Shown one piece after another: positions 32,867 to 42,785 of a DNA stretch of 64,000 bases. How positions within the stretch are numbered: the stretch's first letter is position 1; each line of letters opens with the position of its first letter. This stretch comes from Lyophyllum atratum. Lineage: Eukaryota > Basidiomycota > Agaricomycetes > Agaricales > Lyophyllaceae. The stretch spans positions 248,001 through 312,000 of the forward strand of contig JACGCN010000003.1 of NCBI GenBank assembly GCA_014905825.1. Direction: 5' to 3'. The position numbers and the translations under genes were made by a program. Below the pieces are notes generated by a model that saw nothing but the letters and a program-made list of their open reading frames with translations, was not told the DNA's origin and made no database searches.

Positions 32867-33176
32867 TGTTAGAGTTTGTAGACTTCAGGCACGTTTGTAT
32901 GATAAACGAGTGGTTTATTGCTGCTATCTACAAGCTGCTTTTATAGTATTCTAAAAGTAAATTTTCAAGTAAAATTGTAAGTGGTTGGTAAGTGGTTGGT
33001 AAGTGGTTTAATAAGCAGTTCCGTTCTACTGAATAGAAAACAGTTTTCGACGGTCGGTGTCGAAAACGCGGAGCTCTATTATTAGTAACACGATCGCGCA
33101 TGCTTACCGAGCACGCGGGAAACCCATCCTCGGTACGTCATACTTTTGCCGGCCTTGTACAAGTCAATTCCTAACA
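32867..33176 (-). repeat. 3' LTR of copia element 2
   Basis: 310 bp. Contains GTAAGTGGTTG three times in tandem (near 32978-33010). It differs from 37720-38029 by one transition, CCCATCC here and CCCGTCC there, at a CpG. Confidence 0.95.
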
Positions 33177-36100
33177 CTCCCCCTGACGGTTAAGGCCCGG
33201 CTTGAGTTGAAGGATGTCCACCATATGTTCGTGTAGAACTCGAGGAAGGGATTTGGTGAATATATCAGCGGGGTTGTCGGTGGATGTGATGTGGATAACT
33301 TCGATATCTTTTTCTTGGACGCGTTCGCGCACGTAATGGTGGCGTATGTCAATGTGTTTTGCGCGGGAATGCCCTTTGGTAGATTTAGCGAGTGAAATAG
33401 CGGAGGTGTTGTCGACGTGGATAGTGGCTGGTAAGGGCTGCTCGAGGTCGACCTCCAGAAGGAAGTTATGCATCCATAACGCTTGTTGCGCACCTCGGGT
33501 AAGGGCCATATATTCGGCTTCCGTGGTGGATAACGCGACCGTATTTTGGCGTTTCGAACTCCATGAGACGGCGCCGTTTGACATCATGAAGACGTAACCG
33601 CTGGTTGATCGACGTGTGTCGAGGTCTCCCCCGTAGTCGGCATCTACGTATCCAACGGGTTTGAGACTACCTTCTTTAGTGTAGGTTAGTCGGTAGTCGA
33701 GTGTTCCCTTGATGTAACCGAGTACATGTATTAATGCGTTCCAATGAGTTGGTCCAGGGTTGGATTGAAACCGGGCGAGTAATCCTACTGCATAGGACAA
33801 GTCGGGGCGTGTTGCGACTTGGGCCCACATTACGGAGCCAAGGACTTCTCGGTACGGTTTATCTTTCATGAATAGTATGTCGGCTTCGGGTTGCGGGGAT
33901 GGTGACGCAGTGAGCTGGATACCGGTAGGGAGTGGGGTATGGTGAGTGTTGCCATCTTCCATTCCGAAACGTTTTAGGACTCTCTCGAGGTAATTTCGTT
34001 GAGAGAGGGAAATGGATCCTGTGTCGGGATCTCGGTCGACTCGCATTCCTGGAATGAATTTTAACTCCCCCATATCTTTTGTTTCGTATTCGCCCGCAAG
34101 TTCTCCCTTCGCTTGTTTGGAGCCTTTGGTTGTGGAGGACGCTCCGACGGTGTCGTCTGTATATGTATTCGTGATGGTTCTTTCATTTCCGATTAATCTA
34201 GACCGGACGCAGCTATCGGCTCGTGATTGGAGGTAACCGAGTTTGTCGTAACTGGCGTTGAGTGTATGCCACCAGTCATACCCGCCCTGCATCATTCCGT
34301 ATAGGGTTTTGAGGAGAAGGCATACCTTCCCCTCCCCCCCTCGAAACCCGGGCGGAACCTTCATGTAGACGATGTGGCGGTTGACGCTGTTTAAGTAGGC
34401 GGAGACAAAATCAATCTGCCACATGTGGAGACCGAGTCGAGCAGCGATGGCGACGGTGATGCGGATGGATTCCAGGCGGACAACCGCCGCGTACGTCTTG
34501 TCGTAATCTTCGCCGTGAATCTGGGTGTAGCCCTTCGCAACAAGGTGTGCCTTCCGTTTGACAATATTTCCGTCTGCGTCGTATTTGTTCGCGTAGACCC
34601 ACATACATCCTATTACTTTCTTCCCTTCGGGCACCTCGGATTCGTCGACCAGCCGGAAGACCTCCCGTTTCTGCAAGACTTCGAGTTCGGCCTCCATCGG
34701 CGGCACCCATAAGTCGGGCCGGTGCATGGCTTCCCCATAGTGCTTGGGAACGTGAGAATCGGAGTCGTCGGTGTCCAGGGAAGCCAGGTACGCGTGCGCG
34801 CTATCCGCGAGGAGTGCAGTGGGCCGCTTATAATTAGTCGCCCAGTCCTCCCCCGTAGCCTTGGCAGCCTCCTCAGTGGCAAGGGCTTCGCGTGATGCGA
34901 TGATGGCGGAGGATGGTTTGGAGGTAACAAGGCGGGTAGAACGGCGGGGTGGAGGTGGTTCGGTGGGTGCGGGTGCAGTATGGTGTGTCATGTCGTTCTC
35001 GATAGGGGGTGCCTCTAAAGGGGGGTGTAGCGGCCCATCACTGTCTCGGACGCGCGCCGCCACCGGTTGTTTGGCATGGATAATGGGAGGGATGGTGGGA
35101 TTGACCTCCGGTGCCGTGGTACCCAGTAGATCATCATCTTCATAGACGGTGAGAGTACGGTGTCCTACACCTTCTTCAAATATAACGTCGCGACTGGTAA
35201 TAATAGACCGCGTATTTCGATCGAAGAGTTTGTATCCGTTTTGGGAGTACCCGATCATGACGTACTTGATCGATCGAGGATCTAATTTTGATGAGACCAG
35301 TTCCTCCGGTACCTTAGCGAATGCGTCACATCCGAAAGGTCTGAGATGCGCGACACTCTGCCTCTTCTTCGACCACTTTTCTTCAGGGATAATGCCCGGG
35401 TGTCTGTGCGAGGGGAGTCGATTCCGGAGGTAGATGGCAGTTGCGGCGGCTTCGGCCCATAGGAATTTCGGAAGTCCGCTATCCGCGAGCATGCAACGTA
35501 CGGCTTCGATGATGGTGCGTATGCATCTTTCGACGAGTCCGTTCTGGCCGTGTGCATAAGGTGCGCTGAATTCTAGGATAATACCGTGCGTCTGACAGTA
35601 TTCTCGCCATTGCTCGTTAAACCATTCTCGCCCCGCGTCTATTCGCACGTATGTCAACTTCTTCCCCGTCTGTCTTTCTGATTCTTTGTGGTAGATTTCA
35701 AACACCGTTAGGGTCGTCGTCGCGTCCTTCCTCGATAGGAAGAAGCCCTGCATGCGGATTGTTCCCCCGTCGACACATAGCATCATGTATACCGCTCCCC
35801 CCAGCGACGCTATGCTCGCCGGTCCCCACAAATCGATGTGTACCTTTATGTTGGCATCAGCTTCAGAGGTCACAGTGCCATCATAAGGTCGCGCGGTATG
35901 CTTGCCATAAATGCAATCCTCGCAGACCCCTCTGATGTCCATATCTCCTTTGAATTGTAGTCCATCAACCAACTTCTTTTTAGCCAGCTCGCGAATGCCT
36001 GTTACGCCTGCGTGGCCGAAACGGCGGTGCCATACGTCGAGTGGGACAGGGATATTCAGGGATTTGGCGACCATAGCGGTCGTGGCTGGTCGTTGGATGT

Positions 36101-37583
36101 GGGAAGTAGGAGGGACGGGTGGCGCGGCGCTGCTCGTTTCCAGGAGGTAGAGTCCGCTAGTCCCGGTACCGATCATGAAGATGCGGCCGTCTGGTGCGGT
36201 GAATACTGCTCTCCCTCCAGAGAATTTGATGGAGAACCCAGCGGCATCGAATTTGGCGATGGAGATAAGGTTTGCGGAGAGGTCAGGGGTATGGAGTGCG
36301 TCTGAGAAGACAAGTGCGGTCTTCTCTCCATTTATGGTGACATATTTCTTGACGGTTCCCTTCCCAAGGATTCGGAATGTGCTTCCCGCGTTCGCCGGTT
36401 GGCCTGAGCGTGGTGGGTTGAACTCGACGTAGTCTGTGAAGTCACCCCGCTCGATAAAGCAATGATCACTAGCACCCGAGTCGGCATAGGTGAGTCGTCG
36501 TCGCGATGCTACCACAGACTTCGTTCCATTGGAGTCTGTCCAGTAGGCTTCGACTTGGTTCAAGTGTCCTTGAATTAAGGTGGCTGGGACAAACTCGGTC
36601 TCGGTAGGGGAGAGGTTATTCTCCTGTACCCGATGTAGAATATCCGGGTCGGTCATGGTAGCCATGAGGGCGTAGGTGACATGGGATGAGTTTGGCGAAG
36701 GTGTGGCGCTTGCCGTGGTGGCGTTGGCGACGTTTGCCGTGGGTGTGTTAGCCGGTGGTGTGGGTGTTTTGTTTTCCGTGGAGGTGCGTCCTCGGTTTCG
36801 GAAATGGGGAGGGAATTGACCTTCTTTTCCTCCCCCGGGCCAGTAGCAATCTTCGATGGTGTGCCCGGTGCGGCCACAGTTCGTGTTAATGCACTTGATT
36901 CCGCTTTTCTTGGAGGTTTTGACTTGGAGAGCGGTTGCGGAGGTCTGGGCAGGTGCGTTCTGCTCCTTGATCCGCTCCCAATGCAGTGTTAACGTGGCTA
37001 TGGCGTCAGCCGATGTCTTCGCGGTGTATAGGATGGATACTATAATGTTCCAGTCCTTGGGGAGCGATGCTAAGACTATGGCTTGGAACGCTTTATCGTC
37101 GATGTGTGCCCCCTTATCTACTGCCGTCGTCCATCTGGTGCGAAGTAGAGTGATGTGTTCGGTGAAGTCACCGTTGTCGAGGAGTTTAGTGTTACGGAGT
37201 GTACGTTCGGCGAGGGCGGCGGCATTTTCGTCGGTCTGACCGTAAATGGCGGTAAGCGATTTCCATGCATCAGCTCCCGTGCCGTCCATCTTGATGCCGT
37301 ACCCCATGGGGTTTTTGCAGTTGTAGGTGATAAGGGCGAGGACCCACGCATCCCGCTTGTTCCATTCGTCGAGGGATGGGGAGTTTGATTCCCATTCGGT
37401 AGGTTCAGGCGGGAGTGCGCTACTTGGGAGTGCGGTGGGTTTTGTGATCTTTCCCTCGAGGTATCCGAGGGCGCCGCGAAGTCTGGTGGTGACGAGGATG
37501 CGGCCTTTGAATCCTACGAAGTTGGTGCCGTCGAACTTGTATTCTTCAGCCCAGATGGGGGGGTTGTTGCCTGTAGTAGTCAT
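33171..37583 (-). CDS. Copia gag-pol polyprotein (element 2)
   Basis: About 1470 residues, one intact frame; start chosen at the first ATG (37583, MTTTGNNPP). Domains in order: copia-type Gag; zinc knuckle CINTNCGRTGHTIEDC (about 245); protease YADSGASDH (about 380); pre-integrase WHRRFGH and CEDC; integrase D/D/E (HIDLWGP, DAGREW, NGLVER); reverse transcriptase with the standard YTDD motif; RNase H (VDADY, TEAEYMAL). It is clearly related to element 1 but different enough to be another family, with unrelated LTRs. The frame does not stop after LQLK as in element 1; it runs through the purine tract and ends TAG inside the first 6 bp of the 3' LTR. No disabling change is seen. Confidence 0.95.
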   Translation of the reverse strand: MTTTGNNPPIWAEEYKFDGTNFVGFKGRILVTTRLRGALGYLEGKITKPTALPSSALPPEPTEWESNSPSLDEWNKRDAWVLALITYNCKNPMGYGIKMDGTGADAWKSLTAIYGQTDENAAALAERTLRNTKLLDNGDFTEHITLLRTRWTTAVDKGAHIDDKAFQAIVLASLPKDWNIIVSILYTAKTSADAIATLTLHWERIKEQNAPAQTSATALQVKTSKKSGIKCINTNCGRTGHTIEDCYWPGGGKEGQFPPHFRNRGRTSTENKTPTPPANTPTANVANATTASATPSPNSSHVTYALMATMTDPDILHRVQENNLSPTETEFVPATLIQGHLNQVEAYWTDSNGTKSVVASRRRLTYADSGASDHCFIERGDFTDYVEFNPPRSGQPANAGSTFRILGKGTVKKYVTINGEKTALVFSDALHTPDLSANLISIAKFDAAGFSIKFSGGRAVFTAPDGRIFMIGTGTSGLYLLETSSAAPPVPPTSHIQRPATTAMVAKSLNIPVPLDVWHRRFGHAGVTGIRELAKKKLVDGLQFKGDMDIRGVCEDCIYGKHTARPYDGTVTSEADANIKVHIDLWGPASIASLGGAVYMMLCVDGGTIRMQGFFLSRKDATTTLTVFEIYHKESERQTGKKLTYVRIDAGREWFNEQWREYCQTHGIILEFSAPYAHGQNGLVERCIRTIIEAVRCMLADSGLPKFLWAEAAATAIYLRNRLPSHRHPGIIPEEKWSKKRQSVAHLRPFGCDAFAKVPEELVSSKLDPRSIKYVMIGYSQNGYKLFDRNTRSIITSRDVIFEEGVGHRTLTVYEDDDLLGTTAPEVNPTIPPIIHAKQPVAARVRDSDGPLHPPLEAPPIENDMTHHTAPAPTEPPPPRRSTRLVTSKPSSAIIASREALATEEAAKATGEDWATNYKRPTALLADSAHAYLASLDTDDSDSHVPKHYGEAMHRPDLWVPPMEAELEVLQKREVFRLVDESEVPEGKKVIGCMWVYANKYDADGNIVKRKAHLVAKGYTQIHGEDYDKTYAAVVRLESIRITVAIAARLGLHMWQIDFVSAYLNSVNRHIVYMKVPPGFRGGEGKVCLLLKTLYGMMQGGYDWWHTLNASYDKLGYLQSRADSCVRSRLIGNERTITNTYTDDTVGASSTTKGSKQAKGELAGEYETKDMGELKFIPGMRVDRDPDTGSISLSQRNYLERVLKRFGMEDGNTHHTPLPTGIQLTASPSPQPEADILFMKDKPYREVLGSVMWAQVATRPDLSYAVGLLARFQSNPGPTHWNALIHVLGYIKGTLDYRLTYTKEGSLKPVGYVDADYGGDLDTRRSTSGYVFMMSNGAVSWSSKRQNTVALSTTEAEYMALTRGAQQALWMHNFLLEVDLEQPLPATIHVDNTSAISLAKSTKGHSRAKHIDIRHHYVRERVQEKDIEVIHITSTDNPADIFTKSLPRVLHEHMVDILQLKPGLNRQGEC

Positions 37584-37719
37584 AGTAGTAGTGGGGTTTG
37601 TGTCGAGCTGGTGTAGTGGGTAGTAGGGATGTAAATGTGATGTGTTGCTCAAATGTGAAGTGAGGTCGTTGTGGAGTGCCTGAGTTGTAAGCGCTAGCGC
37701 AAGCGGGAGCCCGATAACC

Positions 37720-38029
37720 TGTTAGAGTTTGTAGACTTCAGGCACGTTTGTATGATAAACGAGTGGTTTATTGCTGCTATCTACAAGCTGCTTTTATAGT
37801 ATTCTAAAAGTAAATTTTCAAGTAAAATTGTAAGTGGTTGGTAAGTGGTTGGTAAGTGGTTTAATAAGCAGTTCCGTTCTACTGAATAGAAAACAGTTTT
37901 CGACGGTCGGTGTCGAAAACGCGGAGCTCTATTATTAGTAACACGATCGCGCATGCTTACCGAGCACGCGGGAAACCCGTCCTCGGTACGTCATACTTTT
38001 GCCGGCCTTGTACAAGTCAATTCCTAACA
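37720..38029 (-). repeat. 5' LTR of copia element 2
   Basis: 310 bp, same as 32867-33176 except one CpG transition. It is followed on the plus strand by the duplication CTGTG and then kinase intron sequence. Confidence 0.95.
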
Positions 38030-38341
38030 CTGTGGGATCCAGGTAAGTAAGAAGATCGAGTCCTTCAGCCAACGACTGACCTCTCGAACGTCTGTTTATC
38101 GGCATGTTGCTCATTCCCAGGTACACTGTCAAAGTACTTCTGGAACCCGTCCCCGATGTCGCTGCAACTTTCGGCAATCGTGTCGACCTGTCGACTGTTT
38201 ATGCGTGTCTCCTAGTCAACGAAACCGAACAGCTTGAGAAAAGTCTTTGTAGCAGCACTTTTCACGCACTAAACTGTATTTGTGTAATGTTTTGGCGATA
38301 CGGGCCATCGCGGTGGAAGTAGCGATACCAGGATTTTCCAT
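38030..38341 (-). pseudogene. Kinase-like gene, first two exons
   Basis: Exon 1 (38270-38341) starts MENPGIATSTAMARIAK. An intron with GTGCGT donor and CTAG acceptor leads to exon 2 (38081-38211, RQVDTIAESCSDIGDG, then QKYFDSVPGNEQ). The next intron has donor GTCAGT, and its acceptor CACAG is where copia element 2 inserted. Summing the exons 38341-38270, 38211-38081, 32861-32832, 32778-32640, 32588-32367 and the split exon around the CACTA element gives a whole number of codons. The start codon is inferred from the position of exon 1 and from the duplicated copy upstream. Confidence 0.6.
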
Positions 38342-39095
38342 GCTCGAGAGTGATAATGGAAACTTAGAGTCGATAGTGAGAGGTAGTGTTAGTGTCGGTC
38401 ACCGTCGAGAGGGTACTTATGTACCAACGGAAGCATCCCAAACCACCTTGGAATTACCACCGCCAGTTATTGTCTTGAACCATCGTGGTTTAGACTTGTT
38501 GGTCCACGATTGGATATGTACGGTGCTACGTAGTTGTTATATCTGCATTTTTCATCAGAAAACAATCGCAAAACTCACGAGTGTGGGTCCACGGCAGGCT
38601 TTGTGGACCCGCCGTCGAGCAGCGGCACACTAGTGCGATGACCTGTTGTTGGTTCACGTGTATCTCCTAATCAACGAAACCCGAAGAGCTAAGTTGAGAA
38701 AGGTCCCCGTGGCAGCCCATTTCCACGCACATGAGCGTACACGTACAACGCTCTTGCGACACCAGCCACCACGGCAGAGGTAAAGACACCAAAATTCACT
38801 CATGCTCGAGGGTTACAATTGAAATCCGGAATGCTCAAGGACGACAATAGGAAGAGTCGAGAATCAATATTGAGAGGTGTTGGTGGTGGGCGTCGTCGAG
38901 AGGGTACCAAGAGAAGCATCTGGAACTACCGCCCCCAGTTACACCCACAAACCGACGTGATTTCGACTTGTGAGTCCACGATTCGATATGTACAGCACTG
39001 CGTAATTGTTACATCTGCATTTTTAATTGAGAAACGATTGCGAAACTCACGACAGTGGGTCCGCCGTAGGCTTTTTAGACCCGCCGCCGCCCGGC
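38236..39095 (-). repeat. Tandem duplication of kinase 5' region
   Basis: Two diverged direct copies of about 400-450 bp: one at about 38236-38630, containing exon 1 and its upstream flank, and one at about 38636-39095. Matching landmarks are TCCATGCTCGAG/TCATGCTCGAG, AGAGGGTACTTATG/AGAGGGTACCAAG and GTGGGTCC followed by CGGCAGGCTTT/CGTAGGCTTT. The outer copy keeps an exon-1-like reading (TSAVVAGVARALYVYAH) with the same GTGCGT donor and the start of exon 2, then breaks off. Confidence 0.65.
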
Positions 39096-39490
39096 TCGGC
39101 AGGAACGTATCCAGATCCCGCATATACCCAACGGTGACCCACACCTTCCTCGCACGCGTCTCCTCCGACTCCGAGTCGTCCTGCTCCGCCTCCGGACGTG
39201 AAGGCTCCACGAGCATTGATGGAAGCCGGTCCCAGGCGGTGTAGCTGCCCCTTGCGCAGAAACTTAGCTCCCTTACGCTCCGTGCGAGGTGCGCCCACAG
39301 GCGGCATCGGGGTGCGGATACAAGTGGTGCGGTACCCGATATGCTAGGGGATGACAAGGTGGGCGCAGGTACGGGAGGCTGAGGGAGGTGAGGGCGACGG
39401 CGCCGGCGAGGAGGTCGTGTGGTTCGGCGAGAGATGCCGAGGATCTCGCTGGGGATGCGTAGGGGTACCTTATCATGGCTGGACTTGCTT
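39096..39490 (-). pseudogene. F-box gene relic
   Basis: Minus-strand fragments RIPSEILG, WAHLAR, RELSFCARGSYTAWDR, LVEPSRPEAE and VTVGYMRDLDTF correspond in order to RLPTEILD, WAHLAR, RELRFCARGDYTAPDR, LVEPLRPEAE and VAIGYMRDLETF of the intact F-box gene at 359-2180. The reading frame changes several times and only the first exon's portion is present. It sits immediately upstream of the duplicated kinase end, so F-box plus kinase may once have been a duplicated pair. Confidence 0.75.
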
Positions 39491-40218
39491 CCCCTCTCGA
39501 GTCTCCAGTTCCATGGACTCAGCGTTGAGGCAGAGCTTAGCCACCAGTCCACCTTGAACGGGCCGGATAACTCAGGTACAAGACTCGTTAGGGTTAGGGT
39601 TGGTAGATTCTAGTGGGACATGCCAGTGTGGGCCTGGACATGTCCTTGTCTATGTAGGCGGACTTGGCTTATGGGCTCGAAGACAAGCACAACCGTGCTC
39701 AGGGTGACACGGTGAGATTGCAAGACGCAGCGGCTGTCTGCGAGTCCATGGAATCGCGTACCACGAAAGGAGACAGGCGTCATTGATTCGTCCAAGATTC
39801 GTCCATTACATAGGTATCGTGATGAAACGTCAACGGACTCTAATAGTAACGGACTCCTGCTTTTCATTACTTACACGTGTTGAGCTCGATCTTGGCCTGA
39901 AAATATCTTATTAGCTGTCGACGAGGTCATGTTCAGGTTTTTACAGTTCTCATTGTTTCGTGATGTCACTGAAGGCCTTTTGACTTACAGATATTACAAG
40001 CCCTTGTATTGTTGAAGGCGAGTTTAAGTCCCAGATTTCGAGCTCCAATCCAGCCAGGGTCATTCATGCAAGACTTGTACCTTGATCGTTATCTGATCGT
40101 TATGGCTTGGCTTTTGAGGCTATGGCCGCACTTTGACCTCATGTCCAGGGTCCCAGAGGTTACCTCGAAAGACACACGCCTCTGGAACTGGTGGCAACGT
40201 TCTCCCTCTCGATTTTCA
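39491..40218. other. Intergenic, with short telomere-like motif
   Basis: No gene is supported. A short TTAGGGTTAGGGTTGG stretch lies at 39588-39603; it is too short to mean more than chance or a repair scar. The right part is the probable promoter of the membrane protein gene; in-frame upstream Met codons occur from about 40066, so the start may be further left. Confidence 0.45.
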
Positions 40219-42282
40219 ATGCCTTCCCCAGTCCCGGATAATGCTGATAGCGCTACCTATCACGCGGTGCCGACCTCTCAGTCCACTCTCGACCGCCCTC
40301 CAGGTAGTGCGCGAAAGTCCATCATCGTCACTATCGTTCTTCCTGCCTTGTTCGCTTTCCTACTTACTGCTGGACTCGGTACAACTTTAATAGCCTGGTT
40401 GATAACGCACCAGGTTGAATTTGAACGCCAAAACGGAGTGTTTCTAGTGGACGAGGGGACAAAGAGTGATGATCCAACCGAAGCGAGCCTTAGAGGGCTT
40501 ACAATCTCATCAACAACAGTGAGCGGATTCCTCGGGACGTTTAGCTTTTCCAAACTTATTCCGCATAGTCTACTCTCGTTTCATTTGTGAACCCCCTCGT
40601 TATGGTCCTCCTCGCGTACCTCGTAGCTCTGAGGTGGCTCGCCATCCCGAGTCCAAGAAACAACGTTTCAGAGGGTAACTTGGACAATACAAGAACACTT
40701 CCAACACCCCAGCAGTACGTCCCCTTTTACTTGCCTATGGCGGCAATCATCGCTCAACCCACATGTGAAGGTATGGCTTAATGGTCCAACTGCTTAGCGG
40801 CGGGACCTTTGCCGCTCTGTACGACTCCATAGCATACCTCCTAAAAGGGCGACACGAAAGGGCCGGTGCCACCATCCTATTCAAGATCAGCCTCTTTGTC
40901 GCATTCGTTAGCTACATATTGGCGAATGCTGTTGGGTAAGTCTCGATTCTATTTCTCCTTTGCCTGAAGGTCAAATGCCAGCTGTCCTTCTCAGGGCTGC
41001 AGATCTGTGGCTACATCTGGCGACTTCTGCTACTGTATTAAACACGACGATACCATTCGACAATCCTCACTCTTATTCCCTGGTCTTCAATGACTCTCTT
41101 TGCAATGCATGGCCGGGTCCTCATGCTTGCCTTGTGCGCAATGACGGATGGGCTATGGACGAGCCGAGGGTCCTCTCTGCCGGACTTGAAATATCCTCGA
41201 ATACTTCTAAAGTCCTCGCTTTAACGACGCTTTCAGAGGCAAAGGATGCTACTATCCTCGTCCCACGCAACACCGACATGTCCGTTGAATTCCGCGCAAA
41301 AACCTTTGGTGCTCGAGCCCAATGCCGCTCCCTAAATCCCATCTGTACCAGAGGAGCCATCGTTGTCAGAAATTGCTCCAACGTTGGCATCCCCGAGCTA
41401 CCCTTCAATACGACGAACTTCTCCGTTCTCGGCCAACCCACCACCTCCCTGATTCTCGGCCGCGTCGATGATCAGGTAGTTGGAGACTTCTACGGTGTTT
41501 CTAGAGCCCAGGGGAAGGTTCCTGCCAACCCGTTTCCAACCTACCTCCAATTCGAATGGACTAGCTTCATCAGCGGGGAAATTGAGGCACCTTCTCCCGC
41601 AATCGACGTGAAGTACATACCGAAGATTACGATGTATGCTGACTGCAAGACATCATTTTTCGAAGCCATAGTGAAGCGACCATTGTCGCCTGGTGGAGAT
41701 GGGAAGCGATATGTCATCGAGGATGAACGCCCGACAGACGCTAGAATGACAGCTATCCTTATGGCACCCCTCCTTTACCAATACGTCACAGCAAAATTCG
41801 TCTCCAACATGCATTCAACGATTCTTTCGGAGACCAACTTGGCGAACGTCGAGGCTGCACTGAGCCAAGAGCTTTCCAGGATGGCTCTTGGTGTCGTGGG
41901 AGGCGTATTCCAAGCAGCGCCTACCATTAGCCAGTCTCATATCGGAACCAAGGTCGTCGGCAAATACCCAGCCGCCCCTGTGTTTACCTTCGTCATCGTC
42001 CTTTACACGTACGCACTCCTTGTCCTGGTCATCGTTGTCTGGGCATTCGTTAGGTTCAGCAGTAAAAACGACCACCTAGCTCATGAGGTCGCTCCCGCAC
42101 AGCTGTGGCTGACAAATTCGATGGCTATCGTGGCCTCACTGTTTCCCTCGTCGAAATTCCCGATACAGACGGACGACCCTATGGCTTTGTTTGAAGAGAG
42201 TGATCCTTCCAAAGAACCTCGGAGGCTGTACTTGAGTGGCTGCGGTGTCCATGAAGCTGGAAAGCCTTGGGAGCATACCTAA
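40219..42282 (+). CDS. Multi-pass membrane protein, agaricomycete family of unknown function
   Basis: Four exons: 40219-40518, 40569-40714, 40771-40935, 40995-42282, all GT-AG. The start is set at MPSPVPDNAD, but an in-frame Met further upstream cannot be excluded. Hydrophobic segments: IIVTIVLPALFAFLLTAGLG near the N-terminus, PLVMVLLAYLVALRWLAI, ILFKISLFVAFVSYILANAV, and TFVIVLYTYALLVLVIVVW near the C-terminus. Between the last two lies a long region with several Cys and N-glycosylation sequons (NTT, NDS, NCS), suggesting an extracellular or lumenal domain. The same arrangement (SGGTFAALYDS...DLWLH) is recurrent in agaricomycete genomes, but no function is known to me. Apparently intact. 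Confidence 0.7.
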
Positions 42283-42785
42283 AGCTGTCACCGGTGATGC
42301 TGGTAGGTTTGGCAGTTGCCACTGGTTGAGCAATTTCAATGTATTTGATAGGCTGCGGAGTTCGGGTTCCGCAGGAATGCCGTTTGTCACGTAGGGAGCT
42401 CTCCGTAATACCAAATAGACACGCTCTATAACACTATGAGAATGAGAAACGGGTTGTATTTACGGTCACAGAGTGTAGAGCCGAGGAATTTTAAAGAAAC
42501 ATAGAAGACTGAAGGCGTGAGAGAAGATAATCTGTATACCAATCCATTGCTCTTTAGGAAGAGACGGCGTCACATATGTTCTTCCTGCACGCAACGCCCA
42601 ACAGACCCAGTAAGGCCCACATAGAACCCATACCTGCCTCGAATCGAACAATATAGGCGTCATTGCGAAACGTCTGTATTCGTTCATGAAAGTTTCGTCT
42701 GACAACAAGCACTAAGAACCTCTAAGGAAGACTCAACATCCCGTACATTCGTCCTTCCTCCACCGCCGCAGTGCTGCCTGTAAGC
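42283..42785. other. Intergenic between two convergent genes
   Basis: About 500 bp; both neighbours end here. No further gene, repeat or clear terminator was seen. Confidence 0.4.

Larger units (their letters stand above)
32867..38029 (-). mobile_element. Ty1/copia LTR retrotransposon (copia element 2)
   Basis: Two 310-bp LTRs (32867-33176 and 37720-38029) that begin TGTTAG and end CTAACA, differing at one position. Target duplication CTGTG on both sides (32862-32866, 38030-38034). Gag-pol reads on the minus strand. GGTTATCGGGC follows the 5' LTR (complement at 37709-37719), as in element 1, and a purine tract AGGGGGAG precedes the 3' LTR. The insertion point is the 3' splice site (CACAG) of a kinase intron. 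Confidence 0.95.

Noticed and set aside
39588..39603. TTAGGGTTAGGGTTGG as an interstitial telomere
   Set aside because: Only two perfect units; too short to distinguish from chance.
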